Below, one piece after another: positions 35,463-44,298 of a stretch of 64,000 bases of DNA. The notes beneath the pieces were generated by a model. The model searched no databases. It had not been told where the DNA came from and saw only the letters and a program-made list of their open reading frames with translations. Position 1 is the stretch's first letter, and each line of letters begins with the position of its first letter. The DNA is from an uncultured Bacteroidales bacterium (GTDB lineage: Bacteria; Bacteroidota; Bacteroidia; Bacteroidales; Paludibacteraceae). Location of the stretch: positions 1 through 64,000 of the forward strand of contig CACXCA010000071.1 of the NCBI GenBank assembly GCA_902766045.1. The letters run 5' to 3'. A program made the position numbers and the translations under genes.

Positions 35463-37133
35463 TTATAACTTAAATTTCACAATAACACCTTCGTTTTTAG
35501 GAACGCAGATTTCGAATTGATTAGCAGAAGAAAGAATGCCTTTGTTTTTCTTCCCTGATAGAAGTTCTGTGTATTCTTTGATTTCTCCATTTGGAAGTTC
35601 CAAATATTCAAAAGCATGAGAAGGAATGTTGATTCCAATGTTGACATCGGAGTCTTCAAAGTTTGTTACAATCAGAAGAAGAGAGTCTGAATCTTTCCGT
35701 AAGAAAGCGAATTGTTTATTGGTGTTGAAATTTGGATTATTGAAATTGGCATATTCCAGATCGAAGAACTGACCATTTGATAATGCAGTCTCTTCTCTAC
35801 AAATACAAAGGAGGCGTTTGTAAAAATCACGAAGATTCTTTTCCTCTTTCTTTGATTTTCCTTTTAACCATCGATATACAGTAGGGATTGTCCAGTAATC
35901 AAAGATAGAAGTACGTCCGTCTTCTCCGCTGAATCCTTCATGATCCATTGCTTTTTCTCCGAACTCTTGACCGTTATAGATCATAATAGGACCCTTGTTG
36001 ATGGTCGCCGCAACAATCATAGCAGCTTTCCCTTTATCTGCATTACCTGCAAAATTAGGGTGAGCGATACGTTGTTCGTCATGATTTTCGAGGAAGTTAA
36101 GCATGTTTCCTTCAATACCATTAAGACGTTGCCAGCAAGAAGTGATGTTGTGACAAGCATTTTCGTTTCGCATGATGCTACGAAGTGTATCGTAGAATCC
36201 TACTTTATCATATAGATAATCGAACTTTCCTTCATGCAGATAGGTATGATACTGATTTGGATCGTATGTTTCGGCTATGAAAACTATATTAGGGTATTTC
36301 TCTTTTATTTGAGGGATGACCCAACTCCAGAAACTGATAGGAACCATTTCGGCCATATCACAACGGAAACCATCTACTTTCTTTTTGCACCAGAAGATGA
36401 GAATATCCCGCATTTTAATCCATGTATTAGGAATAGGGGATACTACTTGTTTCCGATTATCCCAATAATTGACACCATAATTTAGTTTGACGGTTTCATA
36501 CCAATCATACATGTTTGGGTGACTAGAAAAACAATCGTTTCCCGTTGCTTTGCAAGGAGATTCGATGTATGGATTGTTTATAAAAGCTGAGGTGTCAAAC
36601 TGCGGAGAAAAACTTTCTCCTGGGAGATAGTAAAAATTATTTTGATTGGAGAAAAACACATTGGTGTTGTCGTCTTCGCCTAAGTCTTTCACATTTTTAG
36701 GTTTCGCATCGGAGTGATATTGTCTAGCCACATGGTTGGGTACAAAATCTATGATGACTTTCATGCCTGTTTTATGTGTTCGGGAGACAAGCTCCTGAAA
36801 CTCCTTCATTCGGTCGGGTACATTGACAGCGAGGTCAGGGTCTATGTCGTAATAATCCTTGATAGCATACGGAGACCCCGCCATACCTTTAACCACTTCA
36901 GGATGATCTTTTGCAATGCCATATTGGGAATAATCCGTTTGAGTGGCATGTTCAATCACACCGGTGTACCAGATATGCGTAATACCAAGATCTTTTATTT
37001 CTTTAAGACGATCTGTTGTAAAGTCGTTTAGCTTACCGCAACCATTTTGTGCAAGTGTTCCGTTGCATTTAGGTTTCTCTTTGGTGTTGCCAAAGAGTCT
37101 TGGCAGGACTTGATATATGATTATCTTCTCCAT
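35463..37133 (-). CDS. GH13 alpha-amylase family enzyme, cytoplasmic
   Basis: A 556-residue GH13 barrel with no signal peptide, so it acts on internal glycogen or imported maltodextrins. The conserved regions are visible: region I DFVPNHVARQ, region II DGFRCDMAEMV (nucleophile Asp), region III FIAETYD (acid/base Glu) and region IV FLENHDEQRIA (transition-state Asp). A C-terminal beta domain follows from about residue 460. The exact specificity is not assignable. It is the last gene of the four-gene unit, 11 nt after the PurF-like gene. Confidence 0.9.
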   Translation of the reverse strand: MEKIIIYQVLPRLFGNTKEKPKCNGTLAQNGCGKLNDFTTDRLKEIKDLGITHIWYTGVIEHATQTDYSQYGIAKDHPEVVKGMAGSPYAIKDYYDIDPDLAVNVPDRMKEFQELVSRTHKTGMKVIIDFVPNHVARQYHSDAKPKNVKDLGEDDNTNVFFSNQNNFYYLPGESFSPQFDTSAFINNPYIESPCKATGNDCFSSHPNMYDWYETVKLNYGVNYWDNRKQVVSPIPNTWIKMRDILIFWCKKKVDGFRCDMAEMVPISFWSWVIPQIKEKYPNIVFIAETYDPNQYHTYLHEGKFDYLYDKVGFYDTLRSIMRNENACHNITSCWQRLNGIEGNMLNFLENHDEQRIAHPNFAGNADKGKAAMIVAATINKGPIMIYNGQEFGEKAMDHEGFSGEDGRTSIFDYWTIPTVYRWLKGKSKKEEKNLRDFYKRLLCICREETALSNGQFFDLEYANFNNPNFNTNKQFAFLRKDSDSLLLIVTNFEDSDVNIGINIPSHAFEYLELPNGEIKEYTELLSGKKNKGILSSANQFEICVPKNEGVIVKFKL

Positions 37134-37144
37134 TCAGATGGTTT

Positions 37145-38554
37145 TTAATCGAAGTAACTAGAACCGTCGAAGCAGTGTGTGCAGACTTGTTCCTTTGGTA
37201 ATCCGATTGCTTCTATTAAGTCTTCTATTGTACTGAATTTCAAGGAAGTCAAGTTGAATTGTTGACGAATATCCTCTACCATTTGATTGTATTCTTTCGA
37301 ACCAGTGGTTTGATATTTATCTAGTTTTATGTCATGTCTTCCTTCGAATTTTTGGATGATGCGTCGGGTGATCAAATCCAATTCGTTGTTTTTAGAAGCG
37401 AAGTTTAGGAATTCGCAAGGATAAATCAGCGGCGGACAAGAGATACGCATATTCACCTCTTTCACTCCATAAGAGTAAAGAGCGCTCACGTTGTCGGACA
37501 ACTGCGTTCCACGCACGATTGAATCATCGCAGAAGATGACGCGGCTACCGCTTAACAACTGTTTGTTTGGTATCAGTTTCATTTTAGCCACTAATTTTCT
37601 GATTTCCTGTGTTGCAGGGGTGAAGCTTCTAGGCCATGTAGGAGTATATTTCACGATAGCTCTTTTGTATGGAATGCCGCTTCCATTTGAGTATCCAATG
37701 GCAAAACCGATTCCTGAATCAGGAACGGCTGCGACGTAATCAGCCTGACAATTGTCTTTCTTACCCATGAGACAACCTGCACAGTGACGGGCACAATCAA
37801 CGTTAATGTTTTCGTATGTGCTGACAGGATATCCATAATAAACCCACATAAAGGAGCATATCTGCATCTTCTTTCCTGGAGCTCGTAGCTGTTCAAAGCC
37901 ATCGGCAGTGATTCGAACAATTTCACCCGGACCTATGTTGTAGCATGGTTCATAATCAAGATTGTGGAAAGAGCATGACTCACAAGAAACAGCATATCCG
38001 TCCTCGCTTTTGGCGATCACCATAGGAAGACGTCCCAGTTTATCTCGTCCTGCAATGATTTCGTTTTCAGTCAGCAATAGAATAGAGCAAGAACCTTTGA
38101 TTTTATTATAAACATTCTCGATACCTTCTTTAAAAGAATCAGCTTCGGAAATTAAAAGAGCAACTAATTCTGTTTGGTTGATTTTACCGGAACTCATTTC
38201 AGAGAAAGGCATTTTCTTCTCTAGAAGTTCATTTCCAAGTTGCTCGATATTATTGATGCAAGCAATGGTAGCTATTGCGAAGCGACCAAGATGTGAATTG
38301 ATGACAATCGGTTGAGCATCCGTATCACTGATTACTCCGATGCCTGCATTTCCTTTGAATTTTGGGAGGTTAGGTTCAAATTTTGTTCTGAAGTACGAAC
38401 TCTCAAGGTTGTGGATACTGCGTGTGAAGCCTGCCTCTTTGTCATACATGGCCATACCGCCACGTTTAGTGCCAAGATGTGAGTTGTAATCGGTTCCATA
38501 ATATAAATCCCATAAACAACTACATTTTTTAATTGTACCAAAAAAACCTCCCAT
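37145..38554 (-). CDS. Amidophosphoribosyltransferase (PurF) paralogue lacking the catalytic Cys
   Basis: A 469-residue two-domain protein of the PurF family: N-terminal Ntn-type glutaminase domain (about 1-240) and C-terminal phosphoribosyltransferase domain with the PRPP loop VIFCDDSIVRGTQ intact. True PurF exposes Cys at position 2 after processing (MCG); here the start reads MGGFFGTIKKCSC, so the nucleophile is Gly2. The glutaminase half otherwise keeps SHLGTKRGG and GNAGIG. Cys residues in CARHCAGC and a C-terminal CTHC could bind a metal or Fe-S cluster as in Bacillus PurF. It may use free ammonia or have another role. Similar second PurF genes occur in Bacteroides from memory. Confidence 0.82.
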   Translation of the reverse strand: MGGFFGTIKKCSCLWDLYYGTDYNSHLGTKRGGMAMYDKEAGFTRSIHNLESSYFRTKFEPNLPKFKGNAGIGVISDTDAQPIVINSHLGRFAIATIACINNIEQLGNELLEKKMPFSEMSSGKINQTELVALLISEADSFKEGIENVYNKIKGSCSILLLTENEIIAGRDKLGRLPMVIAKSEDGYAVSCESCSFHNLDYEPCYNIGPGEIVRITADGFEQLRAPGKKMQICSFMWVYYGYPVSTYENINVDCARHCAGCLMGKKDNCQADYVAAVPDSGIGFAIGYSNGSGIPYKRAIVKYTPTWPRSFTPATQEIRKLVAKMKLIPNKQLLSGSRVIFCDDSIVRGTQLSDNVSALYSYGVKEVNMRISCPPLIYPCEFLNFASKNNELDLITRRIIQKFEGRHDIKLDKYQTTGSKEYNQMVEDIRQQFNLTSLKFSTIEDLIEAIGLPKEQVCTHCFDGSSYFD

Positions 38555-38592
38555 AGTGATAAAACTTTATTATGTTTATTATGTATATTTTG

Positions 38593-39204
38593 TCAGATTG
38601 TATTATTGCTGTTTTTGAAATTTTCTAATTCGATATAGATGCGACGAGTTGCCCAAGCATCTAAAGCGGCATAATTTTTTTGTTCGTTTGTAAGAAAATC
38701 AGCTTCCCAATTACTTAATCTTTGTTTCTTTGAAATCCGTTTGTCAAATAAATTGGCATATATGCGAGAAAGACCATTGTCTTTAATGCCAAATTCTTTT
38801 ACGTAGGACTGAAGTTCGATGAAGTTTTTGGGTGAAAAGTTGTCATTGATGCTTAATCCTCGGAAATCATCTTTAAGAGACAATCCTATTTTCAAGATGG
38901 TTTCATCTTCCAAGATAGATAGAACTAACTTCAGAATCTGAGGCTCGTTTTTTACTCGGAACAGGAAACAGAAGTCGTTGGCACAAAGTTGTATTAAACT
39001 AATGTTGTGCGAATCTCCTTTTTTGTGGGATGGTTTTGTCTCTGTATCAAAACCTATAATAGACTGTTTCCTTAGTTCAGCTATAGCTTTTTCTGCGTCG
39101 TTGATAGTGGTTATAACATAGATACGTCCGTTAAACGTTTCAGAGGGTAGGTTAGCCAGTTCCTCTTTTGTTATTGTATCTCTATACCACGTGACGTTAT
39201 TCAT
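38593..39204 (-). CDS. 3'-5' exonuclease, RNase D-like (DEDDy)
   Basis: A 203-residue single-domain exonuclease. The DEDDy residues are visible: IIGFDTETKPS (ExoI, Asp and Glu), LKIGLSLKDDFRGL (ExoII, Asp) and NYAALDAWATRRIY (ExoIII, Tyr and Asp). It lacks the HRDC domains of full RNase D, so its RNA or DNA substrate is open. The start overlaps the end of the DUF5063 gene by 8 bp, and 38 nt separate it from the PurF-like gene. Confidence 0.88.
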   Translation of the reverse strand: MNNVTWYRDTITKEELANLPSETFNGRIYVITTINDAEKAIAELRKQSIIGFDTETKPSHKKGDSHNISLIQLCANDFCFLFRVKNEPQILKLVLSILEDETILKIGLSLKDDFRGLSINDNFSPKNFIELQSYVKEFGIKDNGLSRIYANLFDKRISKKQRLSNWEADFLTNEQKNYAALDAWATRRIYIELENFKNSNNTI

Positions 39205-39814
39205 TGAAAAAATCTATTTCTTCTTGATTGTTGATAGTATCTGAATCAAAAGGATTAGCATCCGTTTCGTCTTCATCGCTGTCCCATTCAGTAGAGTATA
39301 GAACGTTATGCATAGCACGCAGTGCATTGAGTGCTTTTTGTCCCCAATAAGCTTGGAAGTTATCCTTGCATTCGCGGAGAGCATCGTTCATGATATCGAT
39401 TTCAGCTGATTGGAAGTTGGCGATCATGTCTTTAAGATCTTGATAGATGTCGGATAGATCTTCGGATATATACGCAACAATAGGAGTGTCGCTGTATTGC
39501 ATACCTTCTTGAAAAACTTCCAAATATTCATCGAATTGCGCAGTTGAATTAGCGATCTCCTGACGAATTGATTCATATACTGACTCTGTGACGTATTGCT
39601 GTAGATTAGAAAAGGAAGTATCCTCGAAATTTGGAAGAAGAGAAGCTTTTAGATAAAGGAGAGAAAGCAGTTTGACAGATTTGTCAAAGAATGCTTTTGA
39701 TTTGTATTGATTGCAGGTCTCTAGGAACACGCAAAATTCAGCCGCGACAGTGACAAATTCTATGGTGTTTTTGTCATATACGGGATGTTCTGGATATGCT
39801 TCTTTATCAATCAT
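39197..39814 (-). CDS. DUF5063 family protein
   Basis: A 205-residue helical, acidic cytoplasmic protein with no signal peptide; the C-terminus is strongly acidic (WDSDEDETDANPFDSD). It resembles DUF5063 from memory, a family often found beside the RNase D-like exonuclease in Bacteroidales. The function is unknown. First gene of the four-gene unit, with a -7 box 24 nt upstream. Confidence 0.75.
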   Translation of the reverse strand: MIDKEAYPEHPVYDKNTIEFVTVAAEFCVFLETCNQYKSKAFFDKSVKLLSLLYLKASLLPNFEDTSFSNLQQYVTESVYESIRQEIANSTAQFDEYLEVFQEGMQYSDTPIVAYISEDLSDIYQDLKDMIANFQSAEIDIMNDALRECKDNFQAYWGQKALNALRAMHNVLYSTEWDSDEDETDANPFDSDTINNQEEIDFFNE

Positions 39815-39837
39815 TATATCTGACTTTATTCCGAGTG

Positions 39838-39845
39838 CAAAATTA
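39838..39845 (-). promoter_or_regulatory. Putative -7 box of the DUF5063 operon
   Basis: TAATTTTG on the - strand matches TAnnTTTG, 24 bases before the start codon. The divergent gap to 40113 otherwise holds only AT-rich sequence and the rpsA promoter. Confidence 0.5.
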
Positions 39846-40041
39846 AAATATTTTTTCTCGTAATAGGGTAGAACGATGGAAAAAAATTCAACAAATTTAT
39901 GAACAATATAGGGGATGAAAAATGTACTAATATAATTATAGGAGTATATGTGATTCCTTATACCTAATTATATAGGACGAAAATTATAATGTATAGGCTA
40001 CTTTTTTTGAGAGAGTTGTTTTATGTTAACAAAAATAATTG

Positions 40042-40049
40042 TATATTTG
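40042..40049 (+). promoter_or_regulatory. Putative -7 box of rpsA
   Basis: TATATTTG matches TAnnTTTG; TTG at 40016-40018 is 23 bases upstream. The leader would be about 57 nt. Confidence 0.55.
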
Positions 40050-40113
40050 CGCCATATTTTATAAAATAATATAATGTCTAACGACTAAAGTGATTAATTA
40101 TTAACAATTTAAA

Positions 40114-41907
40114 ATGAGTGATTTAACTAACAAAGTAAATCCAGTTGAAAATTTTGACTGGGAAGCTTATGAAAACGGTGATGTGACAACAAACATCAGC
40201 CACGAAGAATTGGAAAATAAGTATAGCCAGACATTGAATGTTGTAAAAGACAAAGATGTTGTAATGGGTAAGGTTATTTCCATGAACAAAAGAGAGGTTG
40301 TAGTAAATGTTGGCTATAAGTCAGATGGAATCGTTCCTATGAGTGAGTTCCGCTACAATCCAGACCTTAAAATCGGTGATGAGGTAGAGGTTTACATTGA
40401 AAGTCCAGAGGACAAAAAGGGACAATTGTTATTGTCTCACAAGAAAGCTCGTGCATCTCGTTCTTGGGATTTGGTAAATGAGGCATTAGAGCAAGATCAA
40501 ATTATTAAGGGTTATATCAAGTGTAGAACTAAGGGTGGTATGATTGTTGATGTATTTGGTATTGAAGCATTCTTGCCAGGTTCTCAAATTGATGTTAAGC
40601 CAATTCGCGACTATGATTTGTTCGTTGGTAAGACAATGGAATTCAAGGTCGTTAAGATTAACCATGAATTTAAGAATGTTGTTGTATCTCATAAGGCTCT
40701 TATTGAGGCTGAGTTGGAACAACAAAAGAAAGATATTATTTCAAAACTCGAGAAAGGTCAAGTATTGGAAGGAACTGTCAAGAACATCACTTCTTACGGT
40801 GTATTCATCGATTTGGGTGGCGTAGATGGTTTGATCCATATCACAGATTTGTCTTGGGGTCGTGTAACACATCCAGAAGAGGTTGTTTCTTTGGATCAAA
40901 AGTTGAATGTAGTTATTCTTGACTTTGATGATGACAAGAAACGTATTGCATTAGGTTTAAAGCAATTGACTCCTCATCCATGGGATGCTTTGGATCCTAA
41001 CTTAGTTGTAGGTGACAAGGTTAAAGGTAAGGTTGTTGTTATGGCTGATTATGGTGCATTCGTTGAGATCGCTCCAGGTGTTGAAGGTTTGATCCACGTA
41101 TCTGAAATGTCATGGTCACAACATTTACGTAGTGCACAAGACTTCATGAAGGTAGGTGACGAAGTTGAGGCAGTTATTTTGACTTTGGATCGTGAAGAAA
41201 GAAAGATGTCTTTGGGTATCAAGCAATTGAAACCAGATCCATGGGATAATATCGATACTGAATATGCTGTTGGTACAAAGCATGTTGCAAAAGTTCGCAA
41301 TTTCACTAATTTCGGTGTATTCGTTGAAATCACAGAAGGTGTAGATGGATTGATTCACATCTCAGATTTGTCTTGGACAAAGAAGATTAAACATCCTTCA
41401 GAGTTCACTCAAATTGGTGCAGAGATTGAAGTTCAAGTTCTAGAAATTGATAAAGAAAATCGTCGCTTAAGCTTAGGCCACAAGCAATTGGAAGAGAATC
41501 CATGGGATACTTTCGAGACAATTTTCACAGTAGGATCAGTTCATGAAGGAACAATCATCGAAATGATGGATAAGGGTGCAGTTATTGCTCTTCCTTATGG
41601 CGTAGAAGGATTTGCTACTCCTAAGCACTTGATTAAAGAAGACAAGACTCAAGCTAAGGTAGATGAGAAGTTGCCATTCAAAGTAATCGAGTTCAACAAA
41701 GATGCAAAGAGAATTATCCTTTCTCACAGCCGTATCTTCGAAGATGCTGTTAAGGACGAAGACGAAACTGCAGAGAAGAAAGAGACTCGCAAGAAGAAAT
41801 CAACAAAGAAGGCAGAACCAGCTGTACAAATGGAGAAGACTACTTTGGGTGATATCGAAGGACTTGCAGCTTTGAAAGATCAGTTAACTGCTGATGAGAA
41901 TAAGTAA
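40114..41907 (+). CDS. rpsA: 30S ribosomal protein S1
   Basis: A 597-residue protein of six S1 RNA-binding domains (roughly 45-110, 125-190, 212-280, 297-367, 384-453 and 470-540), with recurring GVFIDLGGVDGLIH-type cores. It unfolds and docks mRNA on the 30S subunit. That matters in this phylum, where Shine-Dalgarno pairing is little used. A lysine-rich linker near 550-565 and an acidic end follow the last domain. Codon use is markedly biased, as expected for high expression. Monocistronic, with a hairpin after the stop. Confidence 0.96.
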   Translation: MSDLTNKVNPVENFDWEAYENGDVTTNISHEELENKYSQTLNVVKDKDVVMGKVISMNKREVVVNVGYKSDGIVPMSEFRYNPDLKIGDEVEVYIESPEDKKGQLLLSHKKARASRSWDLVNEALEQDQIIKGYIKCRTKGGMIVDVFGIEAFLPGSQIDVKPIRDYDLFVGKTMEFKVVKINHEFKNVVVSHKALIEAELEQQKKDIISKLEKGQVLEGTVKNITSYGVFIDLGGVDGLIHITDLSWGRVTHPEEVVSLDQKLNVVILDFDDDKKRIALGLKQLTPHPWDALDPNLVVGDKVKGKVVVMADYGAFVEIAPGVEGLIHVSEMSWSQHLRSAQDFMKVGDEVEAVILTLDREERKMSLGIKQLKPDPWDNIDTEYAVGTKHVAKVRNFTNFGVFVEITEGVDGLIHISDLSWTKKIKHPSEFTQIGAEIEVQVLEIDKENRRLSLGHKQLEENPWDTFETIFTVGSVHEGTIIEMMDKGAVIALPYGVEGFATPKHLIKEDKTQAKVDEKLPFKVIEFNKDAKRIILSHSRIFEDAVKDEDETAEKKETRKKKSTKKAEPAVQMEKTTLGDIEGLAALKDQLTADENK

Positions 41908-41912
41908 AAATA

Positions 41913-41942
41913 AATTCTATCTCGTTTAGGCGAGATAGAATT
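41913..41942 (+). terminator. Hairpin after rpsA
   Basis: A perfect 12-bp stem, AATTCTATCTCG (41913-41924) with CGAGATAGAATT (41931-41942). The T-run (TTTTT) comes only 9 bases later, so termination may be partial and ompA may be partly cotranscribed. Confidence 0.65.
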
Positions 41943-42001
41943 AACATAAGTTTTTATTGAATATTTAAACTAATAGAATTTTCAACTTAATAATTTTTTA
42001 T

Positions 42002-43237
42002 ATGAAAAAAAGTTTTTTAGCTTTATTTATGGCTATGGGTCTTGTAGCTGGCGTTAATGCTCAAGAAGAAGCCACTTCAGAAGAAGCAGCAGTTGCTAAT
42101 GCTTCTGAGTCTATTAACCACTGGTCGTTAGCTGTTAAGGGTGGTATTAACTATTTGCGTAATGCTGACCAAAAAGTAGATTTCGAAATCGGTGGTGTTG
42201 TTGAGAGAACTTTCAATCCTCGTTGGGGAATGGGTATCGAGTACATGTTCTTAAAGAACAATAACATTGCCATGAATCATCATGGTGAAATGGATGGTGC
42301 AAACCATGATATCGATGTATTCGGATCTATCAATTTGTCTAATATCATCGCTCCTTATCGTTCTGCAGGATGGCAGAAATTGAACTGGTATGTAAATGGT
42401 GGTCTTGGTGTTACTATTTATAACAATGAGTTCGCAGCTCAACCAGAAGCTAAAACATACGATGGTTGCAAGATGTTAGGTGTTGTTGGAACAGATTTGG
42501 AATACAACGTAGCTAAGTACATCGCTTTGTTCTTGGAAGGACAATACAGAATGAACTCAAATCGTGAGCAAACAAACTTTGCTTATGGTCGTTCTTTCAT
42601 CTCTATTAACTTCGGTATCCGTGTATTGTTCGGTGGTGAAAGCAATATCCGCAACATCGCATGGGCTGATTACATCCCAGGTGTTGAAGTTCCAGATTTG
42701 ACTCCAATGTTCGAGGCTCAAAAGAAGGAATTGGATGAGAAGGCTGCTGCTATGCAAAAGGAAATCGACGATCAAAATGCTCAAATCAAGAACTTAGAGG
42801 CTAAGATTAAATTCACTCAAGATTCTTTGGATCGTCACATCTATCAAACTAAGCCAAAAGTTGCTTACACTCCAACTGCAGAAGAAGCTCAAATCATCAA
42901 GACTGCTTTGTCTAACTTGGAATTCGAGTCTGCTAAGGCTACTATCAAGTCAACTTCATTCACTTACTTGGATGGTTTGGCTGAGTTGTTGAAGAAACAC
43001 CCAGAGTGGTCAGTAAAATTGTCTGGTCACACAGATAACACTGGTAAGGCTGCTAGTAACCTTAAGTTGTCTAAGGATCGTGCTGCTGCTGTTAAGAACT
43101 ACTTAGTATCTAAGGGTGCTGACGCTGCTAACATTGAGTCTGAAGGTTATGGTTCTTCTAAACCTATCGCATCTAATAACACAGCTGCTGGTAAGGCTAA
43201 GAACCGCCGTGTAGAGGTTGAATTGTTCTCTAAATAA
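42002..43237 (+). CDS. OmpA-family outer membrane porin
   Basis: 411 residues: signal peptide (ends AGVNAQ), an N-terminal beta-barrel of about eight strands (residues 35-215), a coiled-coil linker (KKELDEKAAAMQKEIDDQ) and a C-terminal OmpA peptidoglycan-binding domain (about 290-410; LSGHTDNTGKAASNLKLSKD and NRRVEVELF). It tethers the outer membrane to the wall and is normally among the most abundant proteins. The codon bias here (GCT, GGT, AAG, TCT) fits that. No exact TAnnTTTG box is seen in the 60 bases upstream. A strong terminator follows. Confidence 0.93.
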   Translation: MKKSFLALFMAMGLVAGVNAQEEATSEEAAVANASESINHWSLAVKGGINYLRNADQKVDFEIGGVVERTFNPRWGMGIEYMFLKNNNIAMNHHGEMDGANHDIDVFGSINLSNIIAPYRSAGWQKLNWYVNGGLGVTIYNNEFAAQPEAKTYDGCKMLGVVGTDLEYNVAKYIALFLEGQYRMNSNREQTNFAYGRSFISINFGIRVLFGGESNIRNIAWADYIPGVEVPDLTPMFEAQKKELDEKAAAMQKEIDDQNAQIKNLEAKIKFTQDSLDRHIYQTKPKVAYTPTAEEAQIIKTALSNLEFESAKATIKSTSFTYLDGLAELLKKHPEWSVKLSGHTDNTGKAASNLKLSKDRAAAVKNYLVSKGADAANIESEGYGSSKPIASNNTAAGKAKNRRVEVELFSK

Positions 43238-43258
43238 TAGTTAGAGTCATATAAAATG

Positions 43259-43287
43259 AAAAGGGTGGAGTTTTCTCCACCCTTTTT
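43259..43287 (+). terminator. Intrinsic terminator of ompA
   Basis: A 12-bp perfect stem, AAAAGGGTGGAG with CTCCACCCTTTT, TTTT loop, ending in a T-run. Confidence 0.95.
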
Positions 43288-43299
43288 CGTTATATCATT

Positions 43300-43330
43300 T
43301 TTGTTATCTTTCTAAAAATCATTAATTTTG
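43300..43330 (+). promoter_or_regulatory. Sigma-ABfr promoter of rnz
   Basis: TTTG (43300-43303) and TAATTTTG (43323-43330) are exactly 19 bases apart. The start would fall near 43337, about 25 nt before ATG 43362. Confidence 0.7.
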
Positions 43331-43361
43331 CATATCATTATAGAATTTTTTGTACTTCGAA

Positions 43362-44276
43362 ATGAGTGATTTTTGCTTGCAAATATTAGGATCAGGTTCT
43401 GCTAAGCCTACGAAAAATAGGAATCAAACTGCACAATACTTATCATTACATAATAAATCCTTTTTGATTGATTGTGGTGAAGCTACGCAGGTTCAGATGG
43501 TCCAATACTCAATTTCCACCTCTCGGTTGAACCATATATTTATTTCTCATTTGCATGGAGATCATTGTTTCGGTCTTATTGGCTTAATTTCATCTTTGGG
43601 CTTGTACGGTCGTACGGCTAATTTATATATTCATGCTCACCCTATGTTGGAGCAGTTGTTACGTCCTGCACTTAATTACTTCTGTCGTGATCTATCATAT
43701 TCCGTTTTCTTCGAACCCTATTCGCATTCTTCTACAGAGGTAATATATGAGGATAGAGGATTGAAAGTTTCTGTTTTTCCTTTGAAACATTCAATTTCAT
43801 CATCGGGTTTCTTGTTCTGTGAAAAGGAAAAGGAAAGACATATCATTTCAGAAAAAGTGAAATTCTTTAATGTTCCTGTTAAACAAATTCCTCTCATAAA
43901 GCAAGGCGCTGATTTTGTGACAGATGAGGGTGTCACTATTCCTAATTCTCAGTTGACAACAGATCCATCCCCTTCGTTATCGTATGCATATTGTTCTGAT
44001 ACAATGTATAGCGAAAAGATCCTTCCTTTTATTGAAGGTGTGGATTTACTCTTTCATGAGGCTACTTTCCTACATTCCCAATTAGCCAAGGCGGAAGCTA
44101 CTATGCATACAACAGCACTTCAAGCTGCTATGATTGCAGAAAAAGCACATGTGAAACAACTGATGATAGGACATTTCTCTGCTCGTTATGATGATCTGTC
44201 TCCATTGTTAAAGGAAGCTCAAACGATTTTCCCTAATACTATCTTGGCAAAAGATGGACTTACTGTTAAACTGTAA
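43362..44276 (+). CDS. rnz: Ribonuclease Z
   Basis: tRNA 3'-processing endonuclease of the metallo-beta-lactamase fold, 304 residues from ATG 43362. Motifs: LGSGSAKPTKNRNQTAQYL at the start, the zinc motif SHLHGDHCFGL, PLKHSISSSGF, YCSDTMYSE and LLFHEATFL, with a late GHFSARY. A TTG at 43350 would add four residues but is less likely than the ATG. It may lead the operon rnz-DUF5686-serine hydrolase, with gaps of 22 and 4 nt. Confidence 0.94.
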   Translation: MSDFCLQILGSGSAKPTKNRNQTAQYLSLHNKSFLIDCGEATQVQMVQYSISTSRLNHIFISHLHGDHCFGLIGLISSLGLYGRTANLYIHAHPMLEQLLRPALNYFCRDLSYSVFFEPYSHSSTEVIYEDRGLKVSVFPLKHSISSSGFLFCEKEKERHIISEKVKFFNVPVKQIPLIKQGADFVTDEGVTIPNSQLTTDPSPSLSYAYCSDTMYSEKILPFIEGVDLLFHEATFLHSQLAKAEATMHTTALQAAMIAEKAHVKQLMIGHFSARYDDLSPLLKEAQTIFPNTILAKDGLTVKL

Positions 44277-44298
44277 TGTGTTTGAAAAAATATATAGA

